Assembly (NCBI GenBank): GCA_964501335.1
Contig: CAZCTC010000007.1
Coordinates: 106,281-170,280 of the forward strand
DNA length: 64,000 bases
Origin: CAZCTC01 sp964501335
GTDB lineage: Bacteria > Chloroflexota > Anaerolineae > B4-G1 > SLSP01
Reading direction: 5' to 3'
The notes beneath the pieces are model-generated. The model searched no databases and was not told the origin of the DNA. It worked only from the letters and a program-made list of their open reading frames with translations. Shown here in pieces: positions 8,518 through 16,392 of this stretch; within the stretch, counting starts at the first letter, position 1, and every line of letters begins with the position of its first letter. A program made the translations under genes and the position numbers.

Positions 8518-9300
8518 TTATATTTGAACCATCCCCGAATTGTTTTCCAGCAGTTTCTGGATGAAGTTGCTGTATTCATCTCCCCGGGGCAGTTCGTGAT
8601 TCACGTTCAGGCGGCGGCGCAATGCGATGACTGAGCTTTGGGTTTGGGGATTCCAGCCCTCTTTTTCGACCGTTTCCCAATAGATCCCGAGCCCGCGCTT
8701 TTGCCAGGCAGGCAGGTCGTTGAAGTTGATGCCTTTCTGGAAGAGGAATTCGTTCTTCCAGGCGATGGACATGCCGGCGATTTCTTGATGGGCTTTCAAG
8801 GGGGCGACGCCTTCTTTGCGCAGAATCCAGTAACAATGGGCGTTCAGGGCATTGCGATGGGCATCTTCGTTGCGCCAGCGGAAATAATCGATGACATCTT
8901 TGTCCTGGGGCAGCTGGGAGATGCGGCAGTCGAAGGCGGCGAGATCGCCCAGGAGCAGCGAAAATTTGGCGCTGCATTCTCCGGCGAGGATGGAGATGTA
9001 TTTGCGGATTTTCCGCCCGAAAGCTTCTTCGTCGGGGTGGAAGAGCAGGGAGATCTCATCGCTTTGGACGTAGCCGTAGATGATCTGGAAGCCGCAACCG
9101 GTCATCAGATATTCTGTGGTGGCGGCCATGTAATCGCGGAATCGAACATCGTAGGGGATGTCGAAGTCATGGCTTTCTTTGGTGAGTTTTGTAAAGCCGC
9201 GGCCGTCCAGGCGGGCGACCATGGTGAGGCCGGGCAATACGCAGCTGTCGGCTGCGGTTTCAAAGATCCGCATTTTGGTGTCTAATTCATCAAATTTCAT
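8518..9300 (-). CDS. Thg1-like (tRNA-His guanylyltransferase family) 3'-5' RNA polymerase
   Basis: The 260-residue protein has the Thg1 palm signatures: RLDGRGFTKLTKE (about 30-42), with the first metal-binding Asp, and YGYVQSDEISLLF (about 76-88), with the second. They are followed by the family motifs FDCRISQLP (about 123) and YFRWRNEDAHRNALN (about 138-152). Thg1-like proteins add nucleotides to the 5' end of RNA in a template-directed 3'-5' direction; bacterial forms are thought to repair tRNA 5' ends. The length is typical. The start overlaps the end of the kinase-like gene by 11 bp (ATG inside GATGAAATTTGATG), so the two are probably translationally coupled. That supports a joint RNA-end repair role, which is inferred. 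Confidence 0.88.
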   Translation of the reverse strand: MKFDELDTKMRIFETAADSCVLPGLTMVARLDGRGFTKLTKESHDFDIPYDVRFRDYMAATTEYLMTGCGFQIIYGYVQSDEISLLFHPDEEAFGRKIRKYISILAGECSAKFSLLLGDLAAFDCRISQLPQDKDVIDYFRWRNEDAHRNALNAHCYWILRKEGVAPLKAHQEIAGMSIAWKNEFLFQKGINFNDLPAWQKRGLGIYWETVEKEGWNPQTQSSVIALRRRLNVNHELPRGDEYSNFIQKLLENNSGMVQI

Positions 9301-9739
9301 CCTGCCACTCCGATACGACGAATGAATCCTGGGGGTTTATTTTAACATAATAGAGTTTGTCGAAGCCTTCTGAGAGGGTGGGGAGCTGAAGCCGGTGGTG
9401 GGTGCCCAGGATTCCTTTATCGGGGATGCGCTGGGTTCCCTGGCGTTGTTCGTTGCGTTGCAGGGCGGGCTTGATTCTGGACTCGAAATAGTAGCCGATG
9501 ATTTCAAAGCCGGCGGCCTGGGCCGGGGCGATGTAGCGGTGACGTTCTTCCAGGGTGGGGTTGGTGTTGTCGACGACGAAGCTCTGGCCGCTTTCCAGGC
9601 AGGCGTTTAGAAAGAGCATTTCCCGGTGGCGGGTTTTCAGCAGGTCCATGCTGATGCGCACATGGGTGTCGAAGAATTGCTCTTTGTAAAAGGTGCTTTT
9701 CCCGGTGGCCTGAATTCCGATAAAGATAACGGCTTGCAT
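9290..9739 (-). CDS. Polynucleotide-kinase-like P-loop ATPase
   Basis: This compact 149-residue kinase has Walker A GIQATGKST at residues 8-16, the motif RISMDLLKTRHRE (about 29-41) expected to bind the nucleic-acid or nucleotide substrate, VVDNTNPTLEERHRYI (about 55-70), and a lid arginine region (ESRIKPALQRNEQR, about 86-99). This is the AAA_33/T4 Pnk kinase pattern, in which ATP gamma-phosphate is moved to a 5'-OH end. No phosphatase or ligase domain is present. It is the first gene of a two-gene operon with the Thg1-like gene and has a good GAGGAG site. The 5'-phosphate it would make is a sensible input for a 5'-end-acting polymerase. A small-molecule kinase is an alternative. Confidence 0.82.
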   Translation of the reverse strand: MQAVIFIGIQATGKSTFYKEQFFDTHVRISMDLLKTRHREMLFLNACLESGQSFVVDNTNPTLEERHRYIAPAQAAGFEIIGYYFESRIKPALQRNEQRQGTQRIPDKGILGTHHRLQLPTLSEGFDKLYYVKINPQDSFVVSEWQDEI

Positions 9740-10251
9740 GGGCTGAACTCCTCTGGAAGATCCTTCTTAGCTTAAGGGCATTTTGTGTTTATGACAACTT
9801 CAGGCGGATGGATGTGGAACTGTTTTGAAAATAGCCGACGCTGGCCCCTCTATCCCCCCTGCCCCCCTTTCCCCCGCGCGGGGGGAAAGGGGGGGAGTTG
9901 GTTGTTAAGGGGAATTTGCGCGCCTTCTGAGGCGTGCAAATTCCCCTTTCTCCTTTTGGGGCATTGTGTTGACAGGTGCCTTCTTAAACCCTGAAAGGGT
10001 GGTTTTGGTAAGCCTGGGATGAAATCCCAGGAAACCGCGCGGTGCGAAGCAGGGAGAGGGAGTTTTTTGTTTATATTTTCGGCGGCTTTCTTAAGCCGCC
10101 GAAAATATGGGTTTTTTCTCCAGACCAACCGCACAGGTCGGTTTTTCTTCTGGAAAAGGGGGGATAGAATTGTTTGTAGGCTATCCTTCAGTTAAAAACG
10201 TGAAACGTAAAGATTTGTTGTCCGGGTATAACGTTTTGGCGAGGCTTCACT
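9740..10251. repeat. Intergenic region with three repeat types
   Basis: The first block (about 9846-9896) is a C-run/G-run inverted repeat. It is followed by the hairpin GGGGAATTTGC...GCAAATTCCCC (9907-9948), a pairing also found with other bases at 14228-14265. About 9983-10045 holds the CCTGAAAGGGT and CCTGGGATGAAATCCCAGG motif. The common hairpin (CGGCGGCTT stem, loop TCTT) is at 10073-10108 with plus flanks. An ACGTGAAACGTAAAG motif lies at 10199-10213. No gene is supported. Confidence 0.7.
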
Positions 10252-10803
10252 ATGTCATTTAAACAGATTCGGTTGGCGGCGGCGGGGGTCAGTTTTGTCA
10301 TTGCGGTGCTGGCGATTTTCCTGCCGGGATGGTTGGGGCTTTATGCCGCTTCTTTGCCCTGGGATTGCAGGGTTGCCGGCGTTGTCGTTGCGATGGTGTG
10401 CGGGGTGATCGGGGCCGATGTGGCGGTCCGTCTTCATTATGAGCAGTTTGGGCTGTTGATCTGGGTGCTTTTGGGGTGTGGGATGCTGGGGGGGCTGTTG
10501 TTGAATCTCTATTTTGGGATGGTCCATGCGGCTTCGGTGGCGGCTCTCTGGGATTCGGGGTGGGCCGGTTTGACTCCCGGCTGCGTGATTACCGGGGCGG
10601 TGTCGCTGGTGGTGAGTCTGGGGCTGTGGCTTTGGGAATGGGTTAAGTCGGTTTTTAAATTTAATGTGGATGCTTTTTCGTCGGAGATGGAAGGGGGGCT
10701 GCTGGTTTCGGCGATTATCAGTGTGAGTGTGATGGTGGTGTGGTGGTTGATGGTGTTGGGTCGCTGGCCGCCGGAATTTCTGTTGCTATTTTCGCGCGCA
10801 TGA
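10252..10803 (+). CDS. Hypothetical multi-pass membrane protein (183 aa)
   Basis: I do not recognise a family. The protein has about five hydrophobic segments (approximately residues 8-35, 40-60, 66-92, 103-125 and 150-172) and a high Trp and Val content, so it should be an integral membrane protein. The ribosome site is weak (GCGAGG, 8 nt upstream). Downstream on the opposite strand are two exported hypothetical genes, and the gene is flanked by repeats. It could be a small conserved Chloroflexota membrane protein; no role can be given. Confidence 0.6.
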   Translation: MSFKQIRLAAAGVSFVIAVLAIFLPGWLGLYAASLPWDCRVAGVVVAMVCGVIGADVAVRLHYEQFGLLIWVLLGCGMLGGLLLNLYFGMVHAASVAALWDSGWAGLTPGCVITGAVSLVVSLGLWLWEWVKSVFKFNVDAFSSEMEGGLLVSAIISVSVMVVWWLMVLGRWPPEFLLLFSRA

Positions 10804-11172
10804 GAACTTATGGCTCGGGTAAATTCAGTGCAGTTTTTTTTAATTCGACGAGATTTGAGGTTGATAATGAACGGCGAAGGAGCAAATTACCCTACGCTCT
10901 GGGCTGAAGCCCATGGCTATGAATAAGAAAGCCCCCTGATGACCTTTTAAAATTAAATCCGGTAATAGAAAAATCCCGGTCGCCCGGGGTCCGCAGGCCC
11001 CGGGCTATGAAAAAGAAAGCCCTCTGAAGAGGGTTGCCAACCGGGATTCCGGTGTCCGCAGCCCGGTTTACCGGGCTTGATTTCTAGTAGCCGCGGGCTT
11101 TAGCCCGAGGCGAGGCGGATTTTGCTACCGTCGGGAAACAGGGGTATTATCGGATTATTTTCTTAAAGGCCA
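10804..11172. repeat. Intergenic CCCGGGCT-type repeats
   Basis: This stretch holds several short inverted motifs with a common layout: GGGCTGAAGCCC (about 10903), GGGGTCCGCAGGCCCCGGGC (about 10987-11006), GAAAGCCCTCTGAAGAGGG (about 11016), CCCGGTTTACCGGGC (about 11065) and CGGGCTTTAGCCCG (about 11095-11109). Phrases such as GGCTATGAATAAGAAAGCCC and GGGCTATGAAAAAGAAAGCC repeat, so this is a distinct intergenic repeat family. No gene is seen. Confidence 0.65.
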
Positions 11173-11868
11173 TTAGCCCGGGGGCAAGGTGGATTTCGTT
11201 ACGTTCTTCTTCCGTATTGCCCATCCCAGCGCGAGTAAGATCCATCCGGCGATGACGGTGATGATAATTCCTTCGATTCGATAAGCAGCATTTTCTCCCT
11301 GTGGGGAAGGGGAAGCATCATGTTTTACCCAGACACTGCCGTCGTCTAAAACGGCGGCCTGCCAGGCATCTGAGCCGTAGTCATTAACATAAGTGATGAC
11401 TGTGGCACAATCTTTGTAATCAGCGTCTTTGGGGAAACCGGAATTCGGAGCAACAAAGCAATCACAGAGAGTCAAATCTGTGCCCATATAAGTTGCTTCA
11501 TAGATGGGGCAATTTTTATCGATGCCGGAATCTTTTTCCTCGAGACAGCAGGCCAGGGAAGCGGGGGGCCATGTCGAGGCCACGGTCCATTGCCGGGATT
11601 GTGAGTCGTAAGTCCAGCGGCCCGTTTCGACGGTTTTGACGGTGATGATGGTTTCAGAAGACCAGAAAGCAGAGTTCTTTTTATAATCAAGATTGGCTAT
11701 TTCAGTCGCTCCTCCTCCAGGCGTTCCCAGATTTTCCCAATGATAAGCCCAACTTAATTCCCCTTCATCGATCTTTTGGAGAAGCGGGCCGGTGAGCAGA
11801 CAGCCCAGAAAGGCGAGGCCATAGGTGGCTGCTATGATGATCGCGGCGGCTTTGACGATAGATTGCAT
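11173..11868 (-). CDS. Hypothetical membrane-anchored protein, Cys-rich ectodomain
   Basis: The 231-residue protein has an N-terminal hydrophobic segment (about 7-28), a central domain of about 160 residues with seven cysteines (CCLEEKDSGIDKNC, then CDCF and DYKDC), and a C-terminal hydrophobic helix (about 198-218) followed by IRKKN. The basic tail suggests the central domain is outside and the C-terminus inside. I do not recognise the family. AGGAG lies 9 nt before the ATG. It follows the 717-residue exported protein after 39 bp on the same strand, so the two probably form an operon. Confidence 0.65.
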   Translation of the reverse strand: MQSIVKAAAIIIAATYGLAFLGCLLTGPLLQKIDEGELSWAYHWENLGTPGGGATEIANLDYKKNSAFWSSETIITVKTVETGRWTYDSQSRQWTVASTWPPASLACCLEEKDSGIDKNCPIYEATYMGTDLTLCDCFVAPNSGFPKDADYKDCATVITYVNDYGSDAWQAAVLDDGSVWVKHDASPSPQGENAAYRIEGIIITVIAGWILLALGWAIRKKNVTKSTLPPG

Positions 11869-11907
11869 GTCAAGAATCTCCTGAAGGGATAGATTGGGTT
11901 GAGGATT

Positions 11908-14061
11908 TTATTCTTCCGGGGTGATCCACGGTGTAAACAAGGGATCGTCCGGCCGCAGTTCGGCGGCTTTGCGCAGGGATTCGACGGCTTCATCGCGGTA
12001 AATATAGGCTTTTTGGAGATAGTAGTATGTTCGGAAGGTGGCGCACCAGCCTTTGAGAAACCAGGCTTCGGCCAGATCGGGCCGTGCTTCGGTAGCTTTC
12101 GAGGCCTGGAAATAGATTTGATTGATGACTTCCAAACCACCCCAATCGTATAAGGTTTCTTCTGTGAAGCGTTGTTCGGGGGGAAGAGCCCGTAAGGGGG
12201 CAACGGCGGCGGCGTAATCTCCCAGATAGAGTTGATAGAGCAGCGGCAGACCATTCAGACGCGTTTTCCGTTGGATATCCAGCGCATCTTGCGTGCGGGC
12301 GGTGACCTGTAAATCGATCAACCGGGCGTTCCAGTTTAATATTTCCAGATCGTTTTGATTCTCATGGCGGGCCAGTGTCTGGGCTTCGTGGATCTGCTGT
12401 TGGGCGTCGAGCCATAGATCGGCTGAGGCCAGTTCCAGTGTTCGGGAGACGGCGGTCTGAAGTTCCGGTGTGGCCCGGGTAGAGAGGGGCCTCAGGGTGA
12501 TTTCTTCCCATTTTTTGCGGTTGATATTCCATCGCTGGATCTGATAACGAAGCCGGTACATTCCACAACCCAGACAGGAGATGCATTCAGATTTATCGAA
12601 CAAGACTTCGGGCAGCCCGTCTTTATCCAGATCCTGCAATTCTCCGGCGGGACGATCTCCCCGGCAGAGGACTGAGGTGCGGTATTCCAGATCGAGGTGT
12701 AAAGTTTGTCCATCGAAGCGCAGCAGCTCGAACCAGTCGCCCCGGTCGTATTGTTCGCGGTATAGAAGCCAGCGATAGTTGGGATCGAGGGTGGGTTGGC
12801 GGAAATTTTCCACATAGATGCGATCCGGAGAGTCGCCGTAGTCGTAATCGATCCGGTCCAGCTCTTTCCACCCGGTACTGTTCCAGGTATAGATAGCCAG
12901 GAAGCGTTTTTGAAGGGAGCCGGGGGCTTCTTTGACCAGCAGATGTTCTATATAGGGATAATAGCCCACATTGTAAACGGCCCAGAGCGGCGGGTCGCCG
13001 GCTGGGACGGTCAATCGCTGGGCGGCAACGCCTCCTTCGGTTCCGGCCGGCCAGTGGGCCCAGGCGGCTTTGAAGAGGTCGGGATAATTCGCGGCTGAGG
13101 GGGTGACGACGGTGGCGGGTCCAATCGCGACGGAGCCGCAGTCATCATACAGCGTCAGACTGTGGAGGTCGCATTCGGTTCCGTTTTTGTAGAAGCAGAA
13201 ATGGGTGGACCGACCTTTTTCGAAGAATACTTCCAGATTCCCGCCGGTGTCCAGACATTTCTGGGCTTCCGGCAAAGTCCATTGGATCTCAAAAGTGGGA
13301 ATGGGGGTGGGGGAGGCTGAGGGTGTTGGCGTGGCCGGCTGGGCCGTAGGAGTTTTTACAGGGGAGCTATTGCTCCGGTCCAATTCATACCAGTGACATG
13401 GATCATCGGTGGGAGATTCTTCGATTAGCTGTTGGATATCTTCCCCATGGGAATCAAATTCAGCACCGTTGCTTCTGCGGGCACTGTTGTAATCTTCTGT
13501 GTAATGCAATTTCCAAACCTGATTTTCAGGGATGAAAATGAACAATCTACAGGCCCGGCCGATGGGGTAGCCGGCCTGATTCCAGCCTCTGTAATCGGAA
13601 GGGGATAATTGATCGGAGTTGTATTTCAGATAGGCGAAGGCGCGGATTTTATCCGGGCTGTATTCCCATACCCATACCTTGACGATATCGACCGAAGTGG
13701 CCGGGATAGCGAAATCCGTAGGTCGGAGTGGATCGGTAATTTCACCGAGGGTGATTAGTTGATGCTGCCTGGGATAATCGGGAGTCCGCCGTTTTAGATA
13801 GTCAGCGGTGGCCAACGATCTTTGAAGCTCGTAATTATAAACAGCCTTCTCGCTGTACCATTGATCTTCAAAGTTCCGGATCAGGGCTTTGACCTCTTCG
13901 CCGTGCTGAGCGGTCAGAGCGGCGCGGGCGCTTTCTTGTTCGGCTTCTTCCTGATATTCTCGAGCGAGTGGGGCGAAGATTTCATAGGTTTTCCAGCAGA
14001 AAACGGCGGCGCAGAGGCAGCAGAGGATGCCTGCGATCAGGAGGATAGTTTTTTTATTCAT
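11908..14061 (-). CDS. Hypothetical exported protein with Pro/Thr linker and C-terminal TPR-like region
   Basis: The 717-residue protein starts with a signal anchor (MNKKTILLIAGILCCLCAAV). A coiled, charged stretch (about 35-65) and an uncharacterised N-terminal domain follow, then a low-complexity linker rich in PTPTP/SPTP units (about 235-255), which is common in Chloroflexota exported proteins. Next comes a larger domain with QDLDKDGLPEVLFDKSEC (about 487-504), a calcium-type repeat motif, and CLGCGMYRL. The last 170 residues are helical and TPR-like, ending ARPDLAEAWFLKGWC and RKAAELRPDDPLFTPW. No catalytic motif is seen. A two-gene operon with the downstream membrane protein is likely. 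It may be a surface sensor or scaffold, but that is a guess. Confidence 0.7.
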   Translation of the reverse strand: MNKKTILLIAGILCCLCAAVFCWKTYEIFAPLAREYQEEAEQESARAALTAQHGEEVKALIRNFEDQWYSEKAVYNYELQRSLATADYLKRRTPDYPRQHQLITLGEITDPLRPTDFAIPATSVDIVKVWVWEYSPDKIRAFAYLKYNSDQLSPSDYRGWNQAGYPIGRACRLFIFIPENQVWKLHYTEDYNSARRSNGAEFDSHGEDIQQLIEESPTDDPCHWYELDRSNSSPVKTPTAQPATPTPSASPTPIPTFEIQWTLPEAQKCLDTGGNLEVFFEKGRSTHFCFYKNGTECDLHSLTLYDDCGSVAIGPATVVTPSAANYPDLFKAAWAHWPAGTEGGVAAQRLTVPAGDPPLWAVYNVGYYPYIEHLLVKEAPGSLQKRFLAIYTWNSTGWKELDRIDYDYGDSPDRIYVENFRQPTLDPNYRWLLYREQYDRGDWFELLRFDGQTLHLDLEYRTSVLCRGDRPAGELQDLDKDGLPEVLFDKSECISCLGCGMYRLRYQIQRWNINRKKWEEITLRPLSTRATPELQTAVSRTLELASADLWLDAQQQIHEAQTLARHENQNDLEILNWNARLIDLQVTARTQDALDIQRKTRLNGLPLLYQLYLGDYAAAVAPLRALPPEQRFTEETLYDWGGLEVINQIYFQASKATEARPDLAEAWFLKGWCATFRTYYYLQKAYIYRDEAVESLRKAAELRPDDPLFTPWITPEE

Positions 14062-14538
14062 GGCTTTTTTCTTATGGGCACGATTCTTCTGCTTTCATCC
14101 TTCGGAGTGTTGTTCTCCGCCGGCGCTTGGGGTTTGAAAATAGCCGTACGGGCCCTCTATTCCCTCCCCGGCCCTCCCCTTTCTCCCAAAGACGCAGATG
14201 GGAGAAAGGGGAGGGAGTTTGTTTTCAGGGGGATTTGTGCGCCGCAGACGGCGCGCAAATCCCCCCTTCTCCTTGAATGTTTACCGTTGCAATATCGTAT
14301 AAGTTACCCGGATTTCATCGCCAGGGTGCCGGGGACACAGAGAAAAAAGCCCGTGTTTGTGCGCGCATTCTTATGCGCGCACAAACACAAACAAAAAAAT
14401 TCTCTCTTCCCATCCGGCGCGGCGCCTTTTACCCAACAAAAGCCTTTTGCGGGACGTGAAAACAAACTTCAGCGATAGAAAATGGGTTTTAGAGCGCCGT
14501 CTTTGAAAAAAGCCAGGTTACTTTTGCGGTGGTGCGTT
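14062..14538. repeat. Intergenic region with two hairpin types
   Basis: The region about 14153-14220 is a CCCTCCCC...GGGGAGGG long inverted repeat, followed by a hairpin at 14228-14265 (GGGGGATTTGTGCGCCG with its near complement, loop CAGA). The common hairpin at 14353-14388 uses a different stem (GTGTTTGTGCGCGCAT, loop TCTT), fully complementary, with minus-polarity flanks ending near GCGGGACGT at 14450. No gene is supported. Confidence 0.7.
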
Positions 14539-15087
14539 TTATCTCTCCATGTCGGGACGGTACTTAAAGATTTCGGCGAGCAGTTCATTGTTCTCTTCAT
14601 TGCAGAAGAGCTGTAACGGGATCGCGTCCCACATTCCCATCAAGGATTTGCCTCGAAATTGGGTTTTTATTGGGGGCGATATGAATTCCAGGCCGGCGTG
14701 GGTGGTGAGAAGCACTGATTTTCCCCACAGAGAGCGTTGGGATTTGATGGCTTGCAGGTTGTCCCAGGATGAAAAAAGGACGATTCCCTGGCGTTGATAG
14801 GCAATTCCCTGGGGGGAGAGGGCCAGACTGGCGAAAATCCGTCCGAAGGCTTCGCTGAGCAGCAATACCGGCGGCGTGGCGAGAAATCCATAGCTGATCA
14901 TAAGGATTAACAGGGGTAGGGGATCGGCGGCAGGATCGTAATCTCCTATAATAAAAGATTGATAGAGCCAGAGGAGCACCACGGTTATCATGGTAATTGA
15001 CAGGGCGCCGTAGACAGCGCCTGCCTTTATGTAAAAGCGGCGCTGTTGCGGTAAAATGGAAAAGGTTTTTATGTCTGAGGGGCGCAT
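14539..15087 (-). CDS. Hypothetical membrane protein, bPH-like C-terminal domain
   Basis: The 182-residue protein has two hydrophobic hairpin helices (about 22-47 and 58-82). A soluble C-terminal region follows with the order LALSPQGIAYQRQGIVLFSS, WDNLQAI, then KSVLLTTHAGLEFISPP. This resembles bacterial PH-like (YcxB or bPH2) proteins, where a membrane hairpin precedes a small beta domain. The match is by pattern only. It has an AGGT ribosome site at good distance. The neighbours are unrelated hypotheticals. Confidence 0.6.
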   Translation of the reverse strand: MRPSDIKTFSILPQQRRFYIKAGAVYGALSITMITVVLLWLYQSFIIGDYDPAADPLPLLILMISYGFLATPPVLLLSEAFGRIFASLALSPQGIAYQRQGIVLFSSWDNLQAIKSQRSLWGKSVLLTTHAGLEFISPPIKTQFRGKSLMGMWDAIPLQLFCNEENNELLAEIFKYRPDMER

Positions 15088-15275
15088 AGTTTACCTGAAT
15101 AATAATCCTTGAATAGATCCCGGGATGTAATCAACCAGTCTGGAATATTCTACCTTTGATTGCCGGGCGTGTCAATTTTATAGTTGATTTTCACTGGAAT
15201 GTATTGTGTTTATTTTGATATGAGACTTTCTGTCAGATATGATCTGCGGGATGGAGCGAGGGAAAGGATTGAGCT

Positions 15276-15644
15276 ATGAAAGAGTATTACGATTATGGGG
15301 AATGGGTCACCCGGGTGCTGCGGAGTGAATCCGAATTCAGCTATCGCTATATTTACGATGCTTACTCATTGGCGAAGTATCCTTTTTCGAGCGGGTTATA
15401 TTACGTCCTTGAGACCAGAACGACGGCTGAGGGGAAACTGGAATACGGCCTTCAAAATCAGGAGAATAATTATGCTTTGATTCTCCAGGGGGATCAGGGC
15501 CGGGATGATTTTGTGGAGTATCTTATTCAACGGTTTTGTCCCGACACCCGGGATATGGAGGCCTGGCATAATAAACGCCACGACTGGTATGTGGACGATC
15601 TGGACGATTGGGTGGATAAGGACGGCAATCCGTTTCGGGGATAA
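15276..15644 (+). CDS. Hypothetical acidic protein (122 aa)
   Basis: I recognise no family. The protein is soluble and rich in Tyr, Asp and Glu, starting MKEYYDYGEWVTRVLRSES and ending DDLDDWVDKDGNPFRG. It has no signal peptide or membrane helix. AAAGGA lies 8 nt before the ATG, and the AT-rich upstream 150 bp (15130-15260) looks like a promoter region. The following 100-aa gene starts 107 bp later on the same strand, with a terminator after it, so the two may form one unit. Confidence 0.6.
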   Translation: MKEYYDYGEWVTRVLRSESEFSYRYIYDAYSLAKYPFSSGLYYVLETRTTAEGKLEYGLQNQENNYALILQGDQGRDDFVEYLIQRFCPDTRDMEAWHNKRHDWYVDDLDDWVDKDGNPFRG

Positions 15645-15751
15645 GCTGTCTACTCTCCTTGACGATATTTTTAATTGGTGTTATTCTAACGGAGAAATTT
15701 CGTTGATTTGCCGGGTGCGAACCCGAATTAAAGGATGGGGGGATTCTGTTT

Positions 15752-16054
15752 ATGGGCCATCGTTCTCTTCTGACTACAGCCCAAAGGGATGAATTGGCGG
15801 CGTTGGTGGATCTGGTCAATCGGATCGGCTGTGAGCCGGAGGTTCCGGCTGCCCCGCCGGTCCATTCTTTTCGAGAACGGATGGGGCGCGTTTCGCAGTT
15901 ACGCCTGGTGCGACCCCCGATGGCCCGGCTGGAGGCCCGATTGGTGGTGGCCGAGCTGGCCCGGGAGGCTTTGTTGGAGCTGGAACAGATGACCCGGGAG
16001 TATGACCGGGAAGATCAACTGGAGTGGCTGGCGATGATGGAGCCCGTGAACTGA
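15752..16054 (+). CDS. Hypothetical small helical protein (100 aa)
   Basis: No family is recognised. The 100 residues are mostly helical, with LTTAQRDELAALVDLVNRIG near the start and a long charged helix (ARLVVAELAREALLELEQMT) at 60-85, so it may form a coiled coil. A GGGGGGATT stretch precedes the ATG. A clear rho-independent terminator begins 45 bp after the stop, which supports real transcription. Function is unknown. Confidence 0.55.
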   Translation: MGHRSLLTTAQRDELAALVDLVNRIGCEPEVPAAPPVHSFRERMGRVSQLRLVRPPMARLEARLVVAELAREALLELEQMTREYDREDQLEWLAMMEPVN

Positions 16055-16098
16055 CCATTGATGGGGCTGCCGAAATCGGCAGGATGATTCTGGATTGG

Positions 16099-16134
16099 CA
16101 AAGCGCCGGTCTGTAAAGACCGGCGCTTTGTTGT
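16099..16134 (+). terminator. Rho-independent terminator
   Basis: A perfect 13-bp stem CAAAGCGCCGGTC / GACCGGCGCTTTG with loop TGTAAA is followed by TTGT. It lies 45 bp after the 15752-16054 gene and differs in sequence from the common hairpin repeat. Confidence 0.8.
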
Positions 16135-16159
16135 ATGAATCGATCAGCGCGGTGGGCGC

Positions 16160-16392
16160 TTTAACATCCCGCAAAAGGCTTTTGTTTGCTATAAAACGAC
16201 GCGCTGGATGGGCAGAGAGTTGTTTTTATTCATGTTTTCGGCGGCTTCAGAAAGCCGCCGAAAACATATGCTTTTTCTCTTGTTTTCCAGGTTAACCACG
16301 CAGTTCGGCATTATAATTCATTGCCGTTTTAGTGAATTGTGCTAAGCTAGCGGGGTTTTCTGATGGTATTGAAATTGAAAGGAATTCACTTC
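16160..16392. repeat. Hairpin repeat copy upstream of the cyclase gene
   Basis: A full plus-polarity element is present: CATCCCGCAAAAGGC, ACGACGCGCTGGATGG, GAGAGTT, the perfect hairpin at 16232-16267 (CGGCGGCTT stem, loop CAGA), then TGCTTTTTCTC and a GGTTAACC-type end. A weak promoter-like pair TTGCCG-16 bp-TAAGCT lies at 16321-16348, before the cyclase start. Confidence 0.65.

Noticed and set aside
15700..15740. GGGTGCGAACCCG considered as a tRNA T-arm
   Set aside because: No acceptor or anticodon arms can be folded around it, so no tRNA gene is supported; I found none elsewhere in the window.
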